Of a DNA stretch of 64,000 nt, positions 42,279 to 50,885 are shown piece after piece. The stretch spans positions 1-64,000 of the forward strand of contig JARLIO010000036.1 in NCBI GenBank assembly GCA_031291675.1, written 5' to 3'. Both the position numbers and the translations under genes were made by a program. Origin of the DNA: Azospirillaceae bacterium. GTDB taxonomy: Bacteria > Pseudomonadota > Alphaproteobacteria > Azospirillales > Azospirillaceae. The stretch's first letter is position 1, and each line of letters begins with the position of its first letter. A model generated the notes under the pieces. It had not been told where the DNA came from and searched no databases. It saw only the letters and a list, made by a program, of their open reading frames with translations.

Positions 42279-42610
42279 TACCGTGCGATGCTGGCGATAT
42301 CGTCTGGACTGATTTCGACCCGACGCGCGGTCGGGAGCAAGCGGGGCGGCGGCCCGCCTTGGTCGTCTCGCCACAAGCGTTCCAAGCGCTGAGCGGGTTT
42401 GCTTTCGTGTGCCCGATCACAAGCAACGTCCGACCGTTCGGCACAAGCGTCGTCCTGCCGGCCGGCCTCGCTGTCGCGGGCGAGGTGTTGACGAGTCATA
42501 TGCGGAGCATCGACACCCTGGCCCGGCCAATCAAGATCGCGGGTCGGGTCCCCGACACCGTCCTTGCCGATGTCCGCGCAAAATTGGCCGCCTTGATTGG
42601 GCTGACGTAG
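42275..42610 (+). CDS. mazF: MazF/PemK-family endoribonuclease toxin
   Basis: A 111-residue toxin with GDIVWTDFDPTRGREQAGRRPALVVSPQ and FVCPITSN, the catalytic and structural strands of MazF, followed by VLTSHMRSIDTLAR. It is full length and looks intact. It cleaves mRNA at short sequence motifs when freed from MazE. The ATGA overlap couples it to the antitoxin. Confidence 0.93.
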   Translation: MIPCDAGDIVWTDFDPTRGREQAGRRPALVVSPQAFQALSGFAFVCPITSNVRPFGTSVVLPAGLAVAGEVLTSHMRSIDTLARPIKIAGRVPDTVLADVRAKLAALIGLT

Positions 42611-42710
42611 GAGGAACCCTTGCGGTGCCGCATCCCGGACGACGGATGAAGCCCTTCAATCGGGGCACCGTCACCATTCAATTTGTACTCAGGGCCATCA
42701 TCCGTCTCAA

Positions 42711-43988
42711 TCAAGGTGAACCTGACAGGGGCGGACTCGCGCCCAGGGCTGCCGATGATGTCAAGGCGCGACCGCGACGGCGCTCCTGCGTCATGGCGTA
42801 GGCGCCAACGATGGCCGCCGCGAAGCCCGAAGCGGCACCGATGCCCAGCGCCCAGCGCGGCCCGAAATGATTCGCCACCCATCCGACGATGGGCGCGCCG
42901 ACGGGTGTGGCCCCGAGTGCGATTGCGACGCGCAGCGCCATGACCCGTCCCCGCATCGCGGGTTCCGTCGAAAGCTGCATGAGGCTGTTCGTCGTATTGG
43001 CGAAGGTCAGGGTTGCCACGCCAATGACGACCAGCGCGATGGCAAAAACCCAGTAATTTGGGGCGAGTGCCGCCAATATGCCGCCCAACCCGAAGACGCC
43101 GGCGCCGGCCAGCAGCAAGCCGAACCGCGGCTTGTCGCGGCCGGCAGCCAGCAACGCGCCCGCCACCGTCCCGATCGCCATGATCGACGACAGCAGGCCG
43201 TAGCCGCGCGCGTCGGCATGGAAGACGTCGACGGCCATGGTCGAGATGAAGATCGGGAAGTTCAGGCCAAAGGTTCCGATCAGAAACAGCATGACCAGGA
43301 TCGCCTTGAGGTCCGGCCGCCGTGCCACATAGCGCAGCCCTTCGATGAAACTGCCCTTGGCGTGGGGCGCCCTGGCATTCGCGTGAAGATCCGCGATGCG
43401 CAGGAAGGCGAGTGAGATCAGCACCGCAACGAACGACAGGCCATTGATCACAAAGGCCCAGCCGGTCCCGGTCGCGGCAATGACCACACCGGAAATGGCC
43501 GGCCCGATCATTCGCGCGGCGTTGAACGAGGTCGAGTTGAGCGCCACCGCATTGTGCAGGTCGTCGTCGCCCACCAGTTCGGCGACGAAGGTCTGGCGCA
43601 CCGGCGCGTCGAAGGCGGCCGCGCTGCCAAACAGGAAGGCGAAGGCATAGACGTGCCAGAGCTGCACGATGCCCAAAACCGTCAGGACGCCCAATAGCAG
43701 GGAAAGACCGCCCATAGTCGCCTGCGTTGCGATCAGCAGTCTGCGTTGATTGAAATGGTCGGCGGCAAAACCTGTCCAGGGCAGGAGCAGGAGCTGCGGG
43801 CCAAACTGCAACGCCGTGACGATGCCGACGGCGGACGCGTCATGATGGGTGAGCTGGGTGAAGACCAGCCAGTCCTGGGCCGTCCGCTGCACCCAGGTGC
43901 CGATATTGGAGACGAAGGCGCCGCAGACCCAGACCCGATAATTGAACCCTCTCAGGGATCGAAAAACGCCCTCAAGCGGAGGCCTCAT
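42711..43988 (-). CDS. MFS exporter (MFS_3/EntS-like)
   Basis: A 425-residue transporter with 12 predicted helices. The N-terminus FRSLRGFNYRVWVCGAFVSNIGTWVQRTAQDWLVF is typical of the MFS_3 group that exports small molecules such as siderophores or drugs. It is the last gene of a MarR-linked unit, overlapping the preceding small membrane protein by 4 bases. The substrate is unknown; association with MarR suggests a toxic aromatic compound. Confidence 0.88.
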   Translation of the reverse strand: MRPPLEGVFRSLRGFNYRVWVCGAFVSNIGTWVQRTAQDWLVFTQLTHHDASAVGIVTALQFGPQLLLLPWTGFAADHFNQRRLLIATQATMGGLSLLLGVLTVLGIVQLWHVYAFAFLFGSAAAFDAPVRQTFVAELVGDDDLHNAVALNSTSFNAARMIGPAISGVVIAATGTGWAFVINGLSFVAVLISLAFLRIADLHANARAPHAKGSFIEGLRYVARRPDLKAILVMLFLIGTFGLNFPIFISTMAVDVFHADARGYGLLSSIMAIGTVAGALLAAGRDKPRFGLLLAGAGVFGLGGILAALAPNYWVFAIALVVIGVATLTFANTTNSLMQLSTEPAMRGRVMALRVAIALGATPVGAPIVGWVANHFGPRWALGIGAASGFAAAIVGAYAMTQERRRGRALTSSAALGASPPLSGSP

Positions 43989-44314
43989 CGGTCCTCCGGC
44001 GCATTGCCGCCATGAAAGCGGCCGAAAAGCCGTGCGGAAAGAAGCGCTATCGACAGGAGGCCCAACAACAGCGCGACCGCGTCGCCGGTGTCCCTCAGAT
44101 CAAAATCGCCGATGCGGCAGACAAGGACATAGCCGACGACAAGGTTGAGAACGCCCCAGAGCGCGTTGACGGTCGAGGAGGAAAGCCCTTGCCCGGGCGG
44201 CTTGGCGAACGGGCTCTGAAAGGGCCTTCCCATCACGCCGCTGACGAAATGGGGGACCGCATTGGCCAGAAAGGCGCCACCAAGAAAGTAGGATACAAGC
44301 GAAAGCCACGGCAT
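43985..44314 (-). CDS. Small membrane protein of unknown function
   Basis: A 109-residue protein with three or four hydrophobic helices (LSLVSYFLGGAFLANAVPHFVSGVMG...). It has a short motif PFQSPFAKPPGQGLSS between helices 1 and 2. ATG 44314 is preceded by GAGGAGCC. It starts 1 base after the isochorismatase-like gene and overlaps the MFS gene, so it is part of the same unit. Homologous small proteins are common in proteobacteria but lack a known function. Confidence 0.75.
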   Translation of the reverse strand: MPWLSLVSYFLGGAFLANAVPHFVSGVMGRPFQSPFAKPPGQGLSSSTVNALWGVLNLVVGYVLVCRIGDFDLRDTGDAVALLLGLLSIALLSARLFGRFHGGNAPEDR

Positions 44315-44315
44315 C

Positions 44316-44882
44316 TCAGAGGCTCCTCGCCGGCAGATGATCGATGATCTCCTGGCTTGTGCCGGTCTCGCCAAGCCGTGGAAAGACATTCCTGATGCTG
44401 TAGTCGTGCGCCTCGGAGCGCGTGTCGGTCATGGCATCGAGGGCCAGGGTGACGTTGAACCCCTGCTCATAGGCCTGACGCGCCGTCGACTCGACGCCGG
44501 TTCCCGTCGCCACGCCGGCGATCACGACCTGGGTAACGCCCCGTGCTTTCAGCTGGGCCTCGAGGTCGGTGCTTGCGAACGCGCCCCAGGTCCGTTTTGT
44601 CACGACGATGTCGTCCGCTTGCCGGTTGAGCTCGGGGATGAGGTCGGTCCAGCCTTCGGGGCGCGCGCCCGTTTGGGGCGGCGGCTGTTCCGTTCGCCCT
44701 GGCGCTCTGCCGGCGACGTTGACGAGCACCACGGGCTGGCCGCGCGCGCGGAAGGCATCGGCCAACGCTTGCGCATGCCCGATGACGTCGGCGATCGGAT
44801 GGATGGTCGGCGAGCCGATGATGCCCTTCTGCAGATCGATGACGATCAGGGCGGTGTGGGGGTCGAGCGTGCTCAGTGCCAT
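44316..44882 (-). CDS. Isochorismatase-like hydrolase lacking the usual catalytic Cys
   Basis: A 188-residue Rossmann-like hydrolase. The catalytic Asp (ALIVIDLQKGI) and Lys (VVTKRTWGAFAST) of the isochorismatase/nicotinamidase family are present. The nucleophile position, normally Cys in GVATNxCVExTA, reads GVATGTGVESTA, so no Cys is available. The protein may use another mechanism or bind ligand without hydrolysis. ATG 44882 follows GAGAGAGGACC. It lies between marR and the transport genes on the same strand. Confidence 0.85.
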   Translation of the reverse strand: MALSTLDPHTALIVIDLQKGIIGSPTIHPIADVIGHAQALADAFRARGQPVVLVNVAGRAPGRTEQPPPQTGARPEGWTDLIPELNRQADDIVVTKRTWGAFASTDLEAQLKARGVTQVVIAGVATGTGVESTARQAYEQGFNVTLALDAMTDTRSEAHDYSIRNVFPRLGETGTSQEIIDHLPARSL

Positions 44883-44940
44883 AGGGTCCTCTCTCAAAAT
44901 TCCTGACAGTTCCGGTTTGCCGTCGGTCCCGCCGCTCTCG

Positions 44941-45393
44941 TCACTCGGCGACAAGCCGCTTGAGCAGCTCGACGGCTTGCGCAACCCTGTCCTGTTCCTC
45001 CGGCGAAAGACGTGCCTGAAGCGCCCGGGTCAGCCAATCCTGTCGGGCCGCGCGCCCGTCCTCGACCCATTTGCGACAGGCATCGGTCAGCGAGAGCAAA
45101 GTCTGGCGTCCGTCCGCCGGGTCCGGCACGCCACTGACCAGGCCCGCCGCCTGAAGCGGGGCAATCACGGTGCCCATCGATTGCGGGCGCATTCCCTCAA
45201 GTCGGGCAAGGTTCGAGGTTGTTGTCGGCCCCTCTCGTTCCAGCCGGAGCAAAACAGAGGTCTGAGACGGTGTCAGGTCTCCGACACCCGCCTGGTCGCG
45301 GAGCTTGCGCTTCAGTTTGCCGCAAAGGGCCCGGATTTCGGTCGCAAGGGCGGATGCCCGGGCCACCGGGATATTGTCTGAAACGTCAACCAT
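44941..45393 (-). CDS. MarR-family transcriptional regulator
   Basis: A 150-residue winged-helix repressor: DLTPSQTSVLLRLEREGPTTTSNLARLEGMRPQSMGTVIAPLQAAGLVSGVPDPADGRQTLLSLT contains the recognition helix and the Asp-x-Arg wing. It is the first gene of the marR/hydrolase/membrane protein/MFS unit and probably represses it until a small aromatic ligand binds. The 289 bases up to the idonate dehydrogenase gene hold both divergent promoters. Confidence 0.92.
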   Translation of the reverse strand: MVDVSDNIPVARASALATEIRALCGKLKRKLRDQAGVGDLTPSQTSVLLRLEREGPTTTSNLARLEGMRPQSMGTVIAPLQAAGLVSGVPDPADGRQTLLSLTDACRKWVEDGRAARQDWLTRALQARLSPEEQDRVAQAVELLKRLVAE

Positions 45394-45607
45394 GGCCGGA
45401 CAATGACATCATGAAGGTAATCTGTAAAGTCTTCCTTCATTGTGTGCCGTCGGCGCGTTTGGCATTGTGCGCCGTCGGCCTGTTTGGAACCCGGGATGCG
45501 CATGGCCCGCCGCCGCGGCGTTCCTGAGGCCAGAACGATGGCTTCGGGCGTCAGCCACACCGTCAGGCTGCCCCGCCGCACGACAACAGCCCTTGTTTTC
45601 AGGGTCA

Positions 45608-45625
45608 CTAGGATACTAGGATACT
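45608..45625. promoter_or_regulatory. Tandem CTAGGATACT boxes (putative GntR operator)
   Basis: CTAGGATACT occurs at 45608-45617 and again at 45616-45625, overlapping by 2 bases. The same 10-mer occurs once in the gntR-uxuB intergenic region (47742). It lies about 60 bases before the dehydrogenase start and may be the site of the local GntR regulator. Confidence 0.6.
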
Positions 45626-45682
45626 GTTGTCCCGAGGGCGATCCGATGCCCGCCTTCGGCGCGACAAGGGGAGGCGGGACGA

Positions 45683-46720
45683 ATGCGATCATGTGTCATT
45701 CATGCAGCCAAGGATCTTCGAATCGAAACGCAGCCCGATCCCGTGATCGGCGCCGGCGGTGTCGTCGTCCGGGTCCGGGCCGGCGGCATCTGCGGTTCTG
45801 ATCTCCATTATTTTCAGGACGGCCGGATCGGCGATTTCGTGATCCGCGAACCGTTCGTGCCCGGGCACGAATTTTGTGGCGAGGTCGTCGAAACCGGGGC
45901 CGCGGTGACTAGGGTCAAAGCGGGCGACCGGGTCGCGATCCATCCCGGTCGGGCCTGCGGCCGCTGCGCCTATTGCCGCGAGGGCCAGCCCAACCTGTGT
46001 CAGGCGATCTATTTCATGGGCAGCGCCAGCCGGTTTCCCCATATGCAGGGCGGTTTTCGCGAAATGGTCGCCGTCGAGGAAGAGCAGTGTTATCCGATCA
46101 CCGCTGACATTCCTTTCGGCGAGATCGCCTTCGCCGAACCCTTGTCGGTCGCCCTGCATGCCGGGCAGCGCGCCGGCAATCTGGTGGGCAAACGCGTCCT
46201 GGTGTCCGGTGCCGGCCCGATTGGCCAACTGGTGTTGCTGGCGGCACGGCGCGCCGGCTGCGGCCACGTCACGGTCACCGACATCCTGGACCATCCGCTG
46301 GCGATCGCCCAGGCCGGCGGCGCGGATGCCGTCGTCAATGTCGCGGCCGGCGACGCCGGTGTCGCCGCGGCCGGCGCCGCGATCGGTGGTTTCGATGTCG
46401 CTTTTGAGGTCTCGGGCTTTCCCGCAGCCCTCAATACTGTGATCGAGGCGGTGCGTCCCGGCGCCACCATCGTGCTGGTCGGCTCGCCGCCGGCCGGCTT
46501 GTCACCGGTGCTGGCCAACCGGATCATGACCCGGGAGTTGACGCTGCGCGGCGCGTTCCGCTTCGGTCACGAATTCGCCGACGCGGTCTCCTGCCTGCAA
46601 TCGCGGCGCATCGATGTCCGGCCGTTGCTGAGCAGGACGGTGCCGATGACCGAGGCGGTTGCCGCCTTCGCCGCCGCCCGCGATCGGGCCCATAATATCA
46701 AGGTCATCGTCGCGTTCTGA
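45683..46720 (+). CDS. idnD: Zn-dependent polyol/L-idonate 5-dehydrogenase-like
   Basis: A 345-residue medium-chain alcohol dehydrogenase. Catalytic zinc ligands fall in GGICGSDLHYF (Cys), PGHEFCGEV (His-Glu) and the later FAEPLSVALHA. Structural zinc cysteines are in GRACGRCAYCREGQPNLC. The NAD(P)-binding motif is VSGAGPIGQLV. The set resembles L-idonate/sorbitol dehydrogenases (IdnD), in keeping with the uxuA/uxuB genes nearby. It would interconvert a sugar acid or polyol with its keto form. It converges with the GntR gene. Confidence 0.85.
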   Translation: MRSCVIHAAKDLRIETQPDPVIGAGGVVVRVRAGGICGSDLHYFQDGRIGDFVIREPFVPGHEFCGEVVETGAAVTRVKAGDRVAIHPGRACGRCAYCREGQPNLCQAIYFMGSASRFPHMQGGFREMVAVEEEQCYPITADIPFGEIAFAEPLSVALHAGQRAGNLVGKRVLVSGAGPIGQLVLLAARRAGCGHVTVTDILDHPLAIAQAGGADAVVNVAAGDAGVAAAGAAIGGFDVAFEVSGFPAALNTVIEAVRPGATIVLVGSPPAGLSPVLANRIMTRELTLRGAFRFGHEFADAVSCLQSRRIDVRPLLSRTVPMTEAVAAFAAARDRAHNIKVIVAF

Positions 46721-46764
46721 CGCGGAGCCGGGTCGCCGCCGCAGGGGATGCCTCGCGCCGCCGC

Positions 46765-47553
46765 TCAACCGGGCGGTTGGCGCGCGGTACGCGGCCGCCG
46801 CGCCACCATCGCCGGGCCGGCCGGTGGCGCGACGTCGGGCAGGACGTCGAGGACCCGGAACACCTCGCGCAGATGGCGGCGCATCGCGGCCACGGCCTGG
46901 GTTTCGTCGCAATTGGCCAGGCCCGCGACGATCTCCCGGTGTTGATTGATCAGCAACGGAATCCGTTCGGCATCCTGCAGGCTGAGATAGCGCACGCGGT
47001 CGAAATGGAGCTTGGCGCGGCGCACCACCTGGCGGACACCCCGATGGCCGCCGATCCGGGCAATGGCGTCGTGGAACGCCTCATCCGCCTCATAGAACGC
47101 CTCGGGCGCACCGTCGCGTTGCGCCTGTTCCTGTCGTGTAATGGTCTCAGTGATCTCGCGCAGCGCGGTCGCATCGATCTTGCGTACGGCTTCAGCGACC
47201 AGGGCGCACTCCAAATGTTCGCGGACGAATTGCGCCTCCCGCGCCGCCGCGATCGAGATCGGCGCAACGAAGGTGCCGCGCTGCGGGAGAATCTGCACCA
47301 GCCCCTCGTCGGCCAGCTTGATCAGCGCTTCGCGCACCGGTGTCCGGCTGACGCTCAGCCGGGCGCACAGGTCAAGTTCGGCCATCGGCGTTCCCGGGGG
47401 CAGGGCGCCACGGACAATTTCGTCACGCAGATGATCGAAGACCTGACCGGAAAGCCGGCGATCACCCCGGACGGGACGAGCCGCGGCTGCCATCGGCGAC
47501 GGCTCACGGCCAGGCGTTGCGGCGTCCCCTGACCTGCGCTTATCCATTGCCAT
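46765..47553 (-). CDS. GntR-family regulator (FCD/FadR-like)
   Basis: A 262-residue repressor from the ATG at 47553, which follows GGGAGTACGGCGG; 47547 is also possible. The winged helix reads VFDHLRDEIVRGALPPGTPMAE, LSVSRTPVREALIKLADEGLV, and the FCD effector domain has FYEADEAFHDAIARIGG and HREIVAGL with His/Asp metal-site residues. FCD members commonly sense hexuronates or other sugar acids. It is divergent from uxuB and likely controls the locus through CTAGGATACT boxes. Confidence 0.9.
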   Translation of the reverse strand: MAMDKRRSGDAATPGREPSPMAAAARPVRGDRRLSGQVFDHLRDEIVRGALPPGTPMAELDLCARLSVSRTPVREALIKLADEGLVQILPQRGTFVAPISIAAAREAQFVREHLECALVAEAVRKIDATALREITETITRQEQAQRDGAPEAFYEADEAFHDAIARIGGHRGVRQVVRRAKLHFDRVRYLSLQDAERIPLLINQHREIVAGLANCDETQAVAAMRRHLREVFRVLDVLPDVAPPAGPAMVARRPRTARQPPG

Positions 47554-47710
47554 CCGCCGTACTCCCAAACAACCGCGACACCCGGCCTTCGGACCTGACA
47601 CAATCCCGGACGACGAGACGACGGGGTCGCTCCGGTGGCTTCACCAGCATGCGGATCGACCGCTGGTGACGCAATGGCAAAAGTGCATCATCCCGGTGAA
47701 TTCGGGATCG

Positions 47711-47751
47711 TAGCATGTTAGTTCTTGTAAGAAAGGTCATGCTAGGATACT
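47711..47751. promoter_or_regulatory. gntR-uxuB intergenic operator region
   Basis: TAGCATG (47711-47717) is the exact complement of CATGCTA (47738-47744) and spans TTGTAAGAA. The CTAGGATACT box at 47742-47751 overlaps its right arm. The same box lies in front of the dehydrogenase gene at 45608. Confidence 0.55.
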
Positions 47752-47778
47752 ACCGACAGACAAGATTGGAGCGTGGGC

Positions 47779-49308
47779 ATGGACCAGATGGCATCTCCTG
47801 CTTTTGTCCCGACGAACCGCTTATCGCCGGCGGTGCTGGCGCGTCTGCCCGATGGCATCATGCGCCCGGCCTATGATCGGCATGCGGTGTCGCCCGGGAT
47901 CGTCCATTTGGGTTTGGGGGCGTTCGCACGGTCCCATCTGGCCGTGTTCACCGATGACATCCTCGCGGCGGGCGACCTCGGCTGGGGCATTGTCGGCGGG
48001 TCGCTGCATTCGCCGGAGGCATACTGCGCCCTGGTGCCGCAAGGCGGTCTGTACACCCTGGTGGTGCGCGGCCCCGATGATGACCGGTTGCGTGTCATCG
48101 GGGCGCTCGCCGAGGTCCTGGCCTCGCACCGCGATCCCGCGGCGACGCTGGCGCGACTGGCTGACCCGCGCACGCGCATCGTCACCTTGACGGTGACGGA
48201 AAAAGGCTATTGTCAAGATGCGGCGAGCGGCACCCTGGACGAGGATCATCCCGCCATCGTCGCCGATCTGGCCCCGGATGTGCTGCCGCGCAGCGTCCCC
48301 GGCCTGTTGACCGCGGCGATCCGTCGTCGCCGGGATGCCGGCCTGCCCCCCTTCACCGTCCTGGTGTGTGATAATCTCCCCCAGAACGGCGCCACGGTGC
48401 GCAACATCGTGACCCGCTTTGCCCTGTTGCAGGATCCCGCCCTGGGACGCTTTATCGAGGATACGATCTGCTTTCCCAATACCATGGTCGACCGGATCAC
48501 CCCGGCAACCCAGGATCTCGACCGCGCCACGATCGCGGTCCGGATGGGGGTTGAAGACGCGTGGCCGGTGATTTGCGAACCCTTCCGCCAGTGGGTCATC
48601 GAAGATCATTTCGGTGCCGGCCGGCCACGCTGGGAGGATGTCGGCGCCACGCTGGTTCGCGATGTCGCGCCGTTCGAGACCATGAAGCTGCGTTGCCTGA
48701 ATGGCAGCCACTCGGCGATGGCCTATATCGGGGTCGTCGCCGGCCTGGAGACCATTGCCGCCGCCTTTGGCGACCCGGCGGTCGCCCGCTTCATCAGCGG
48801 GCTGTGGCACGAGGATCTGGTACCGACCGTGCCACCGGTTCCCGGCATCGATGTCAAGGCCTATACCGCCGAATTGGCAGCCCGCTATCGCAATCCCCGC
48901 ATCCGTCACCGTACGCAGCAAATCGCTTCGGATGGCTCGCAAAAGCTGCCGCCGCGCTTGCTGGAACCGGCCCTGGCGCGGTTGCGCGCCGGCGGTAGCG
49001 CGCGGCACATCGCCTTTGTGGTTGCGGCCTGGATGCGCTTCACCTTGGGTGAAACCGACAAGGGCGAACGCTATGCCGTCAACGATCCTCTGGCGGCACG
49101 ACTGACGGCGATTGCCGGATGCTGCGGGCGCAATGCCGCGCGACTGGCTGCGGAATTGTTCGGTATCACCGAAATCTTTACCCCGGCGCTGCTTGCCGAG
49201 GCGGGATTCCGCGCCCAGGTCGTGGCGGATCTGGAACAGATCCTGGCGATCGGCGTCGCCCCGGCGCTGCTGGCTTGTTCCGATCATTCCAGCCGAGCCG
49301 CTCTCTAG
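47779..49308 (+). CDS. uxuB: Mannitol-dehydrogenase-family oxidoreductase, D-fructuronate reductase
   Basis: A 509-residue polyol-specific long-chain dehydrogenase. The N-terminal NAD-binding motif is IVHLGLGAFARSHLA; TVTEKGYCQD, VLVCDNLPQNGATVRNIV and FPNTMVDRITPAT follow. The catalytic Lys lies in FETMKLRCLNGSHSAMAY. ATG 47779 is used because GGAG lies 10 bases upstream. With uxuA directly downstream it most likely reduces D-fructuronate to D-mannonate, although mannitol dehydrogenase activity cannot be excluded from sequence. Its TAG stop is at the edge of a palindromic element. Confidence 0.88.
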   Translation: MDQMASPAFVPTNRLSPAVLARLPDGIMRPAYDRHAVSPGIVHLGLGAFARSHLAVFTDDILAAGDLGWGIVGGSLHSPEAYCALVPQGGLYTLVVRGPDDDRLRVIGALAEVLASHRDPAATLARLADPRTRIVTLTVTEKGYCQDAASGTLDEDHPAIVADLAPDVLPRSVPGLLTAAIRRRRDAGLPPFTVLVCDNLPQNGATVRNIVTRFALLQDPALGRFIEDTICFPNTMVDRITPATQDLDRATIAVRMGVEDAWPVICEPFRQWVIEDHFGAGRPRWEDVGATLVRDVAPFETMKLRCLNGSHSAMAYIGVVAGLETIAAAFGDPAVARFISGLWHEDLVPTVPPVPGIDVKAYTAELAARYRNPRIRHRTQQIASDGSQKLPPRLLEPALARLRAGGSARHIAFVVAAWMRFTLGETDKGERYAVNDPLAARLTAIAGCCGRNAARLAAELFGITEIFTPALLAEAGFRAQVVADLEQILAIGVAPALLACSDHSSRAAL

Positions 49309-49408
49309 TGGGGGGGTGTCATCGAATTTGCTGCCGTCGCCCTGGATGCCCGCGTTCGCGAGCATGACGGTGGCGAGAGATCCTCTCATTGTCCGCGACG
49401 CGAGCCAC
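49308..49408. repeat. Palindromic interspersed element, copy 3
   Basis: It begins GTGGGGGGGTGTCATCG at the uxuB stop codon (CTAGTGG) and ends GTCCGCGACGCGAGCCAC. It contains GATGCCCGCGTTCGCGAGCA and GGCGAGAGATCCTCTCATTG, matching copy 1 in the opposite orientation. It fills most of the uxuB-uxuA gap. Confidence 0.8.
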
Positions 49409-49528
49409 GAGAGCTGTTGTTCTGAGCCATCGTCTACGCCCGGCCGGACCCCATCGGGTTGGCAAATACGCAAAGAGGGCATCGTCGTTGGACGGAGCCC
49501 TCGCTACTGATGATAGAAAGACGAGACC

Positions 49529-50719
49529 ATGCAGGAAACATGGAGATGGTTTGGTCCCGATGACCTGGTCACGCTCGACAATGCCCGCCAGGCGGGCGCG
49601 AGCGGCATCGTCACCGCCCTGCACCACATGAACCAGGGTGGTGTATGGAGCGAAGCGGAAATCAACAAACGCAAGGCCGAGGTGGAAGCCGCCGGCCTGA
49701 CCTGGGTCGTTGCCGAAAGCATCGGTGTCGGTGAGGAGATCAAGACCAGAACCGGTGATTTCCAGAAAAAGATCGACAACTACAAGCAGTCGATCCGCAA
49801 TGTGGCCCGCGCCGGGGTCAAGACCTTGTGCTATAACTTCATGGCGATCACGGATTGGACCCGGACGGAGCTGGCCTGGAAACTGCCGAGCGGCGGCTAC
49901 GCCCTGCGTTTTGACGCCGTTGATTTTGCGGCCTATGATCTGTTCGTGTTTCGTCGCGCCGGTGCCGAGGCTGACTATTCGCCCGAACGCATCGCCGCGG
50001 CGGACGCACGTTTCCGCGCCATGAGCGCCGATCAGATCGACCGGCTGGAAAAAGTGCTGATCGACTGGCTGCCGGCGCGCGATTTCGCCTATGACCGCGC
50101 CAGTTTCCGCAAAATGCTCGACAGCTACCGGGACATATCGTCTGCCGATCTACGGGCGAATCTGATAGCCTTCCTCGCGGAGATCACGCCGGTTGCGGAA
50201 GAGGAGGGCGCGCGGTTGTGCATCCACGCCGACGATCCCGCCTTCCCCTTGTTCGGTTTGCCCCGGGTTATGTCGAGCGCCGAAGACGTTCGCGCCCTGT
50301 TTACCGCGATCCCCAGCCCGGCTTGCGGCTTGACGCTGTGCACCGGATCGTTCGGATCCAACCGACACAACAATCTGGTGGCGATGGCGAAGGAATTCGC
50401 GCCGCGCATTCATTTCGTTCATCTTCGCAACACCACCCACGAGCCCGACGGTTCATTCTACGAGGCCGAGCATCTTGGGGGCGATACCGACCTGATCGCC
50501 GTGGCCGCGGCGATCATGGATGAGGAGGCGCGGCGGGCCGCCGAAGGCCGGAGCGACGCCCAAATTCCGATGCGCCCGGATCATGGTCATCTTCTGGCCG
50601 ACGATATCGGCAAGCCGGTCAATCCCGGCTATTCGTGCATCGGTCGCCTCAAGGGATTGGCGGAACTTCGGGGTGTCATGCGAACAATCGAGGCGTTTCG
50701 GACCGACCGGGTTCGTTGA
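49529..50719 (+). CDS. uxuA: D-mannonate dehydratase
   Basis: A 396-residue TIM-barrel enzyme that dehydrates D-mannonate to 2-keto-3-deoxygluconate. Recognisable UxuA blocks are [58 protein letters not shown] and [20 protein letters not shown] and [18 protein letters not shown] come near the end and carry the metal-binding His/Asp residues. It follows uxuB with only the repeat element between them. The KDG kinase and aldolase needed next are not in the window. Confidence 0.96.
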   Translation: MQETWRWFGPDDLVTLDNARQAGASGIVTALHHMNQGGVWSEAEINKRKAEVEAAGLTWVVAESIGVGEEIKTRTGDFQKKIDNYKQSIRNVARAGVKTLCYNFMAITDWTRTELAWKLPSGGYALRFDAVDFAAYDLFVFRRAGAEADYSPERIAAADARFRAMSADQIDRLEKVLIDWLPARDFAYDRASFRKMLDSYRDISSADLRANLIAFLAEITPVAEEEGARLCIHADDPAFPLFGLPRVMSSAEDVRALFTAIPSPACGLTLCTGSFGSNRHNNLVAMAKEFAPRIHFVHLRNTTHEPDGSFYEAEHLGGDTDLIAVAAAIMDEEARRAAEGRSDAQIPMRPDHGHLLADDIGKPVNPGYSCIGRLKGLAELRGVMRTIEAFRTDRVR

Positions 50720-50733
50720 CCCGGTTACTTCGA

Positions 50734-50762
50734 TGCCGGGGATGAGGCCAAACACCCCGGCA
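50734..50762 (+). terminator. Hairpin between uxuA and the sugar-binding protein gene
   Basis: TGCCGGGG (50734-50741) pairs with CCCCGGCA (50755-50762) across a 13-base loop, 15 bases after the uxuA stop. It has no T-tract and may attenuate read-through into the transporter genes. Confidence 0.45.
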
Positions 50763-50885
50763 CCCGCCGAACCGCGCGACCGGGGGCGGTAACCCGGCGC
50801 ATCGGGCCAGGCTTCATCAGTTGGCGCCGTCCCGCCGGACAGGGGGCGGCCGCCGTCAATGTTTAAGACGAAGGGGAGAGAAACA

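Noticed and set aside
47821-49482. Minus-strand open frame (553 codons) antisense to uxuB
   Set aside because: Low-complexity Arg/Gly/Asp composition and no recognisable motif; uxuB is clearly coded on the plus strand.
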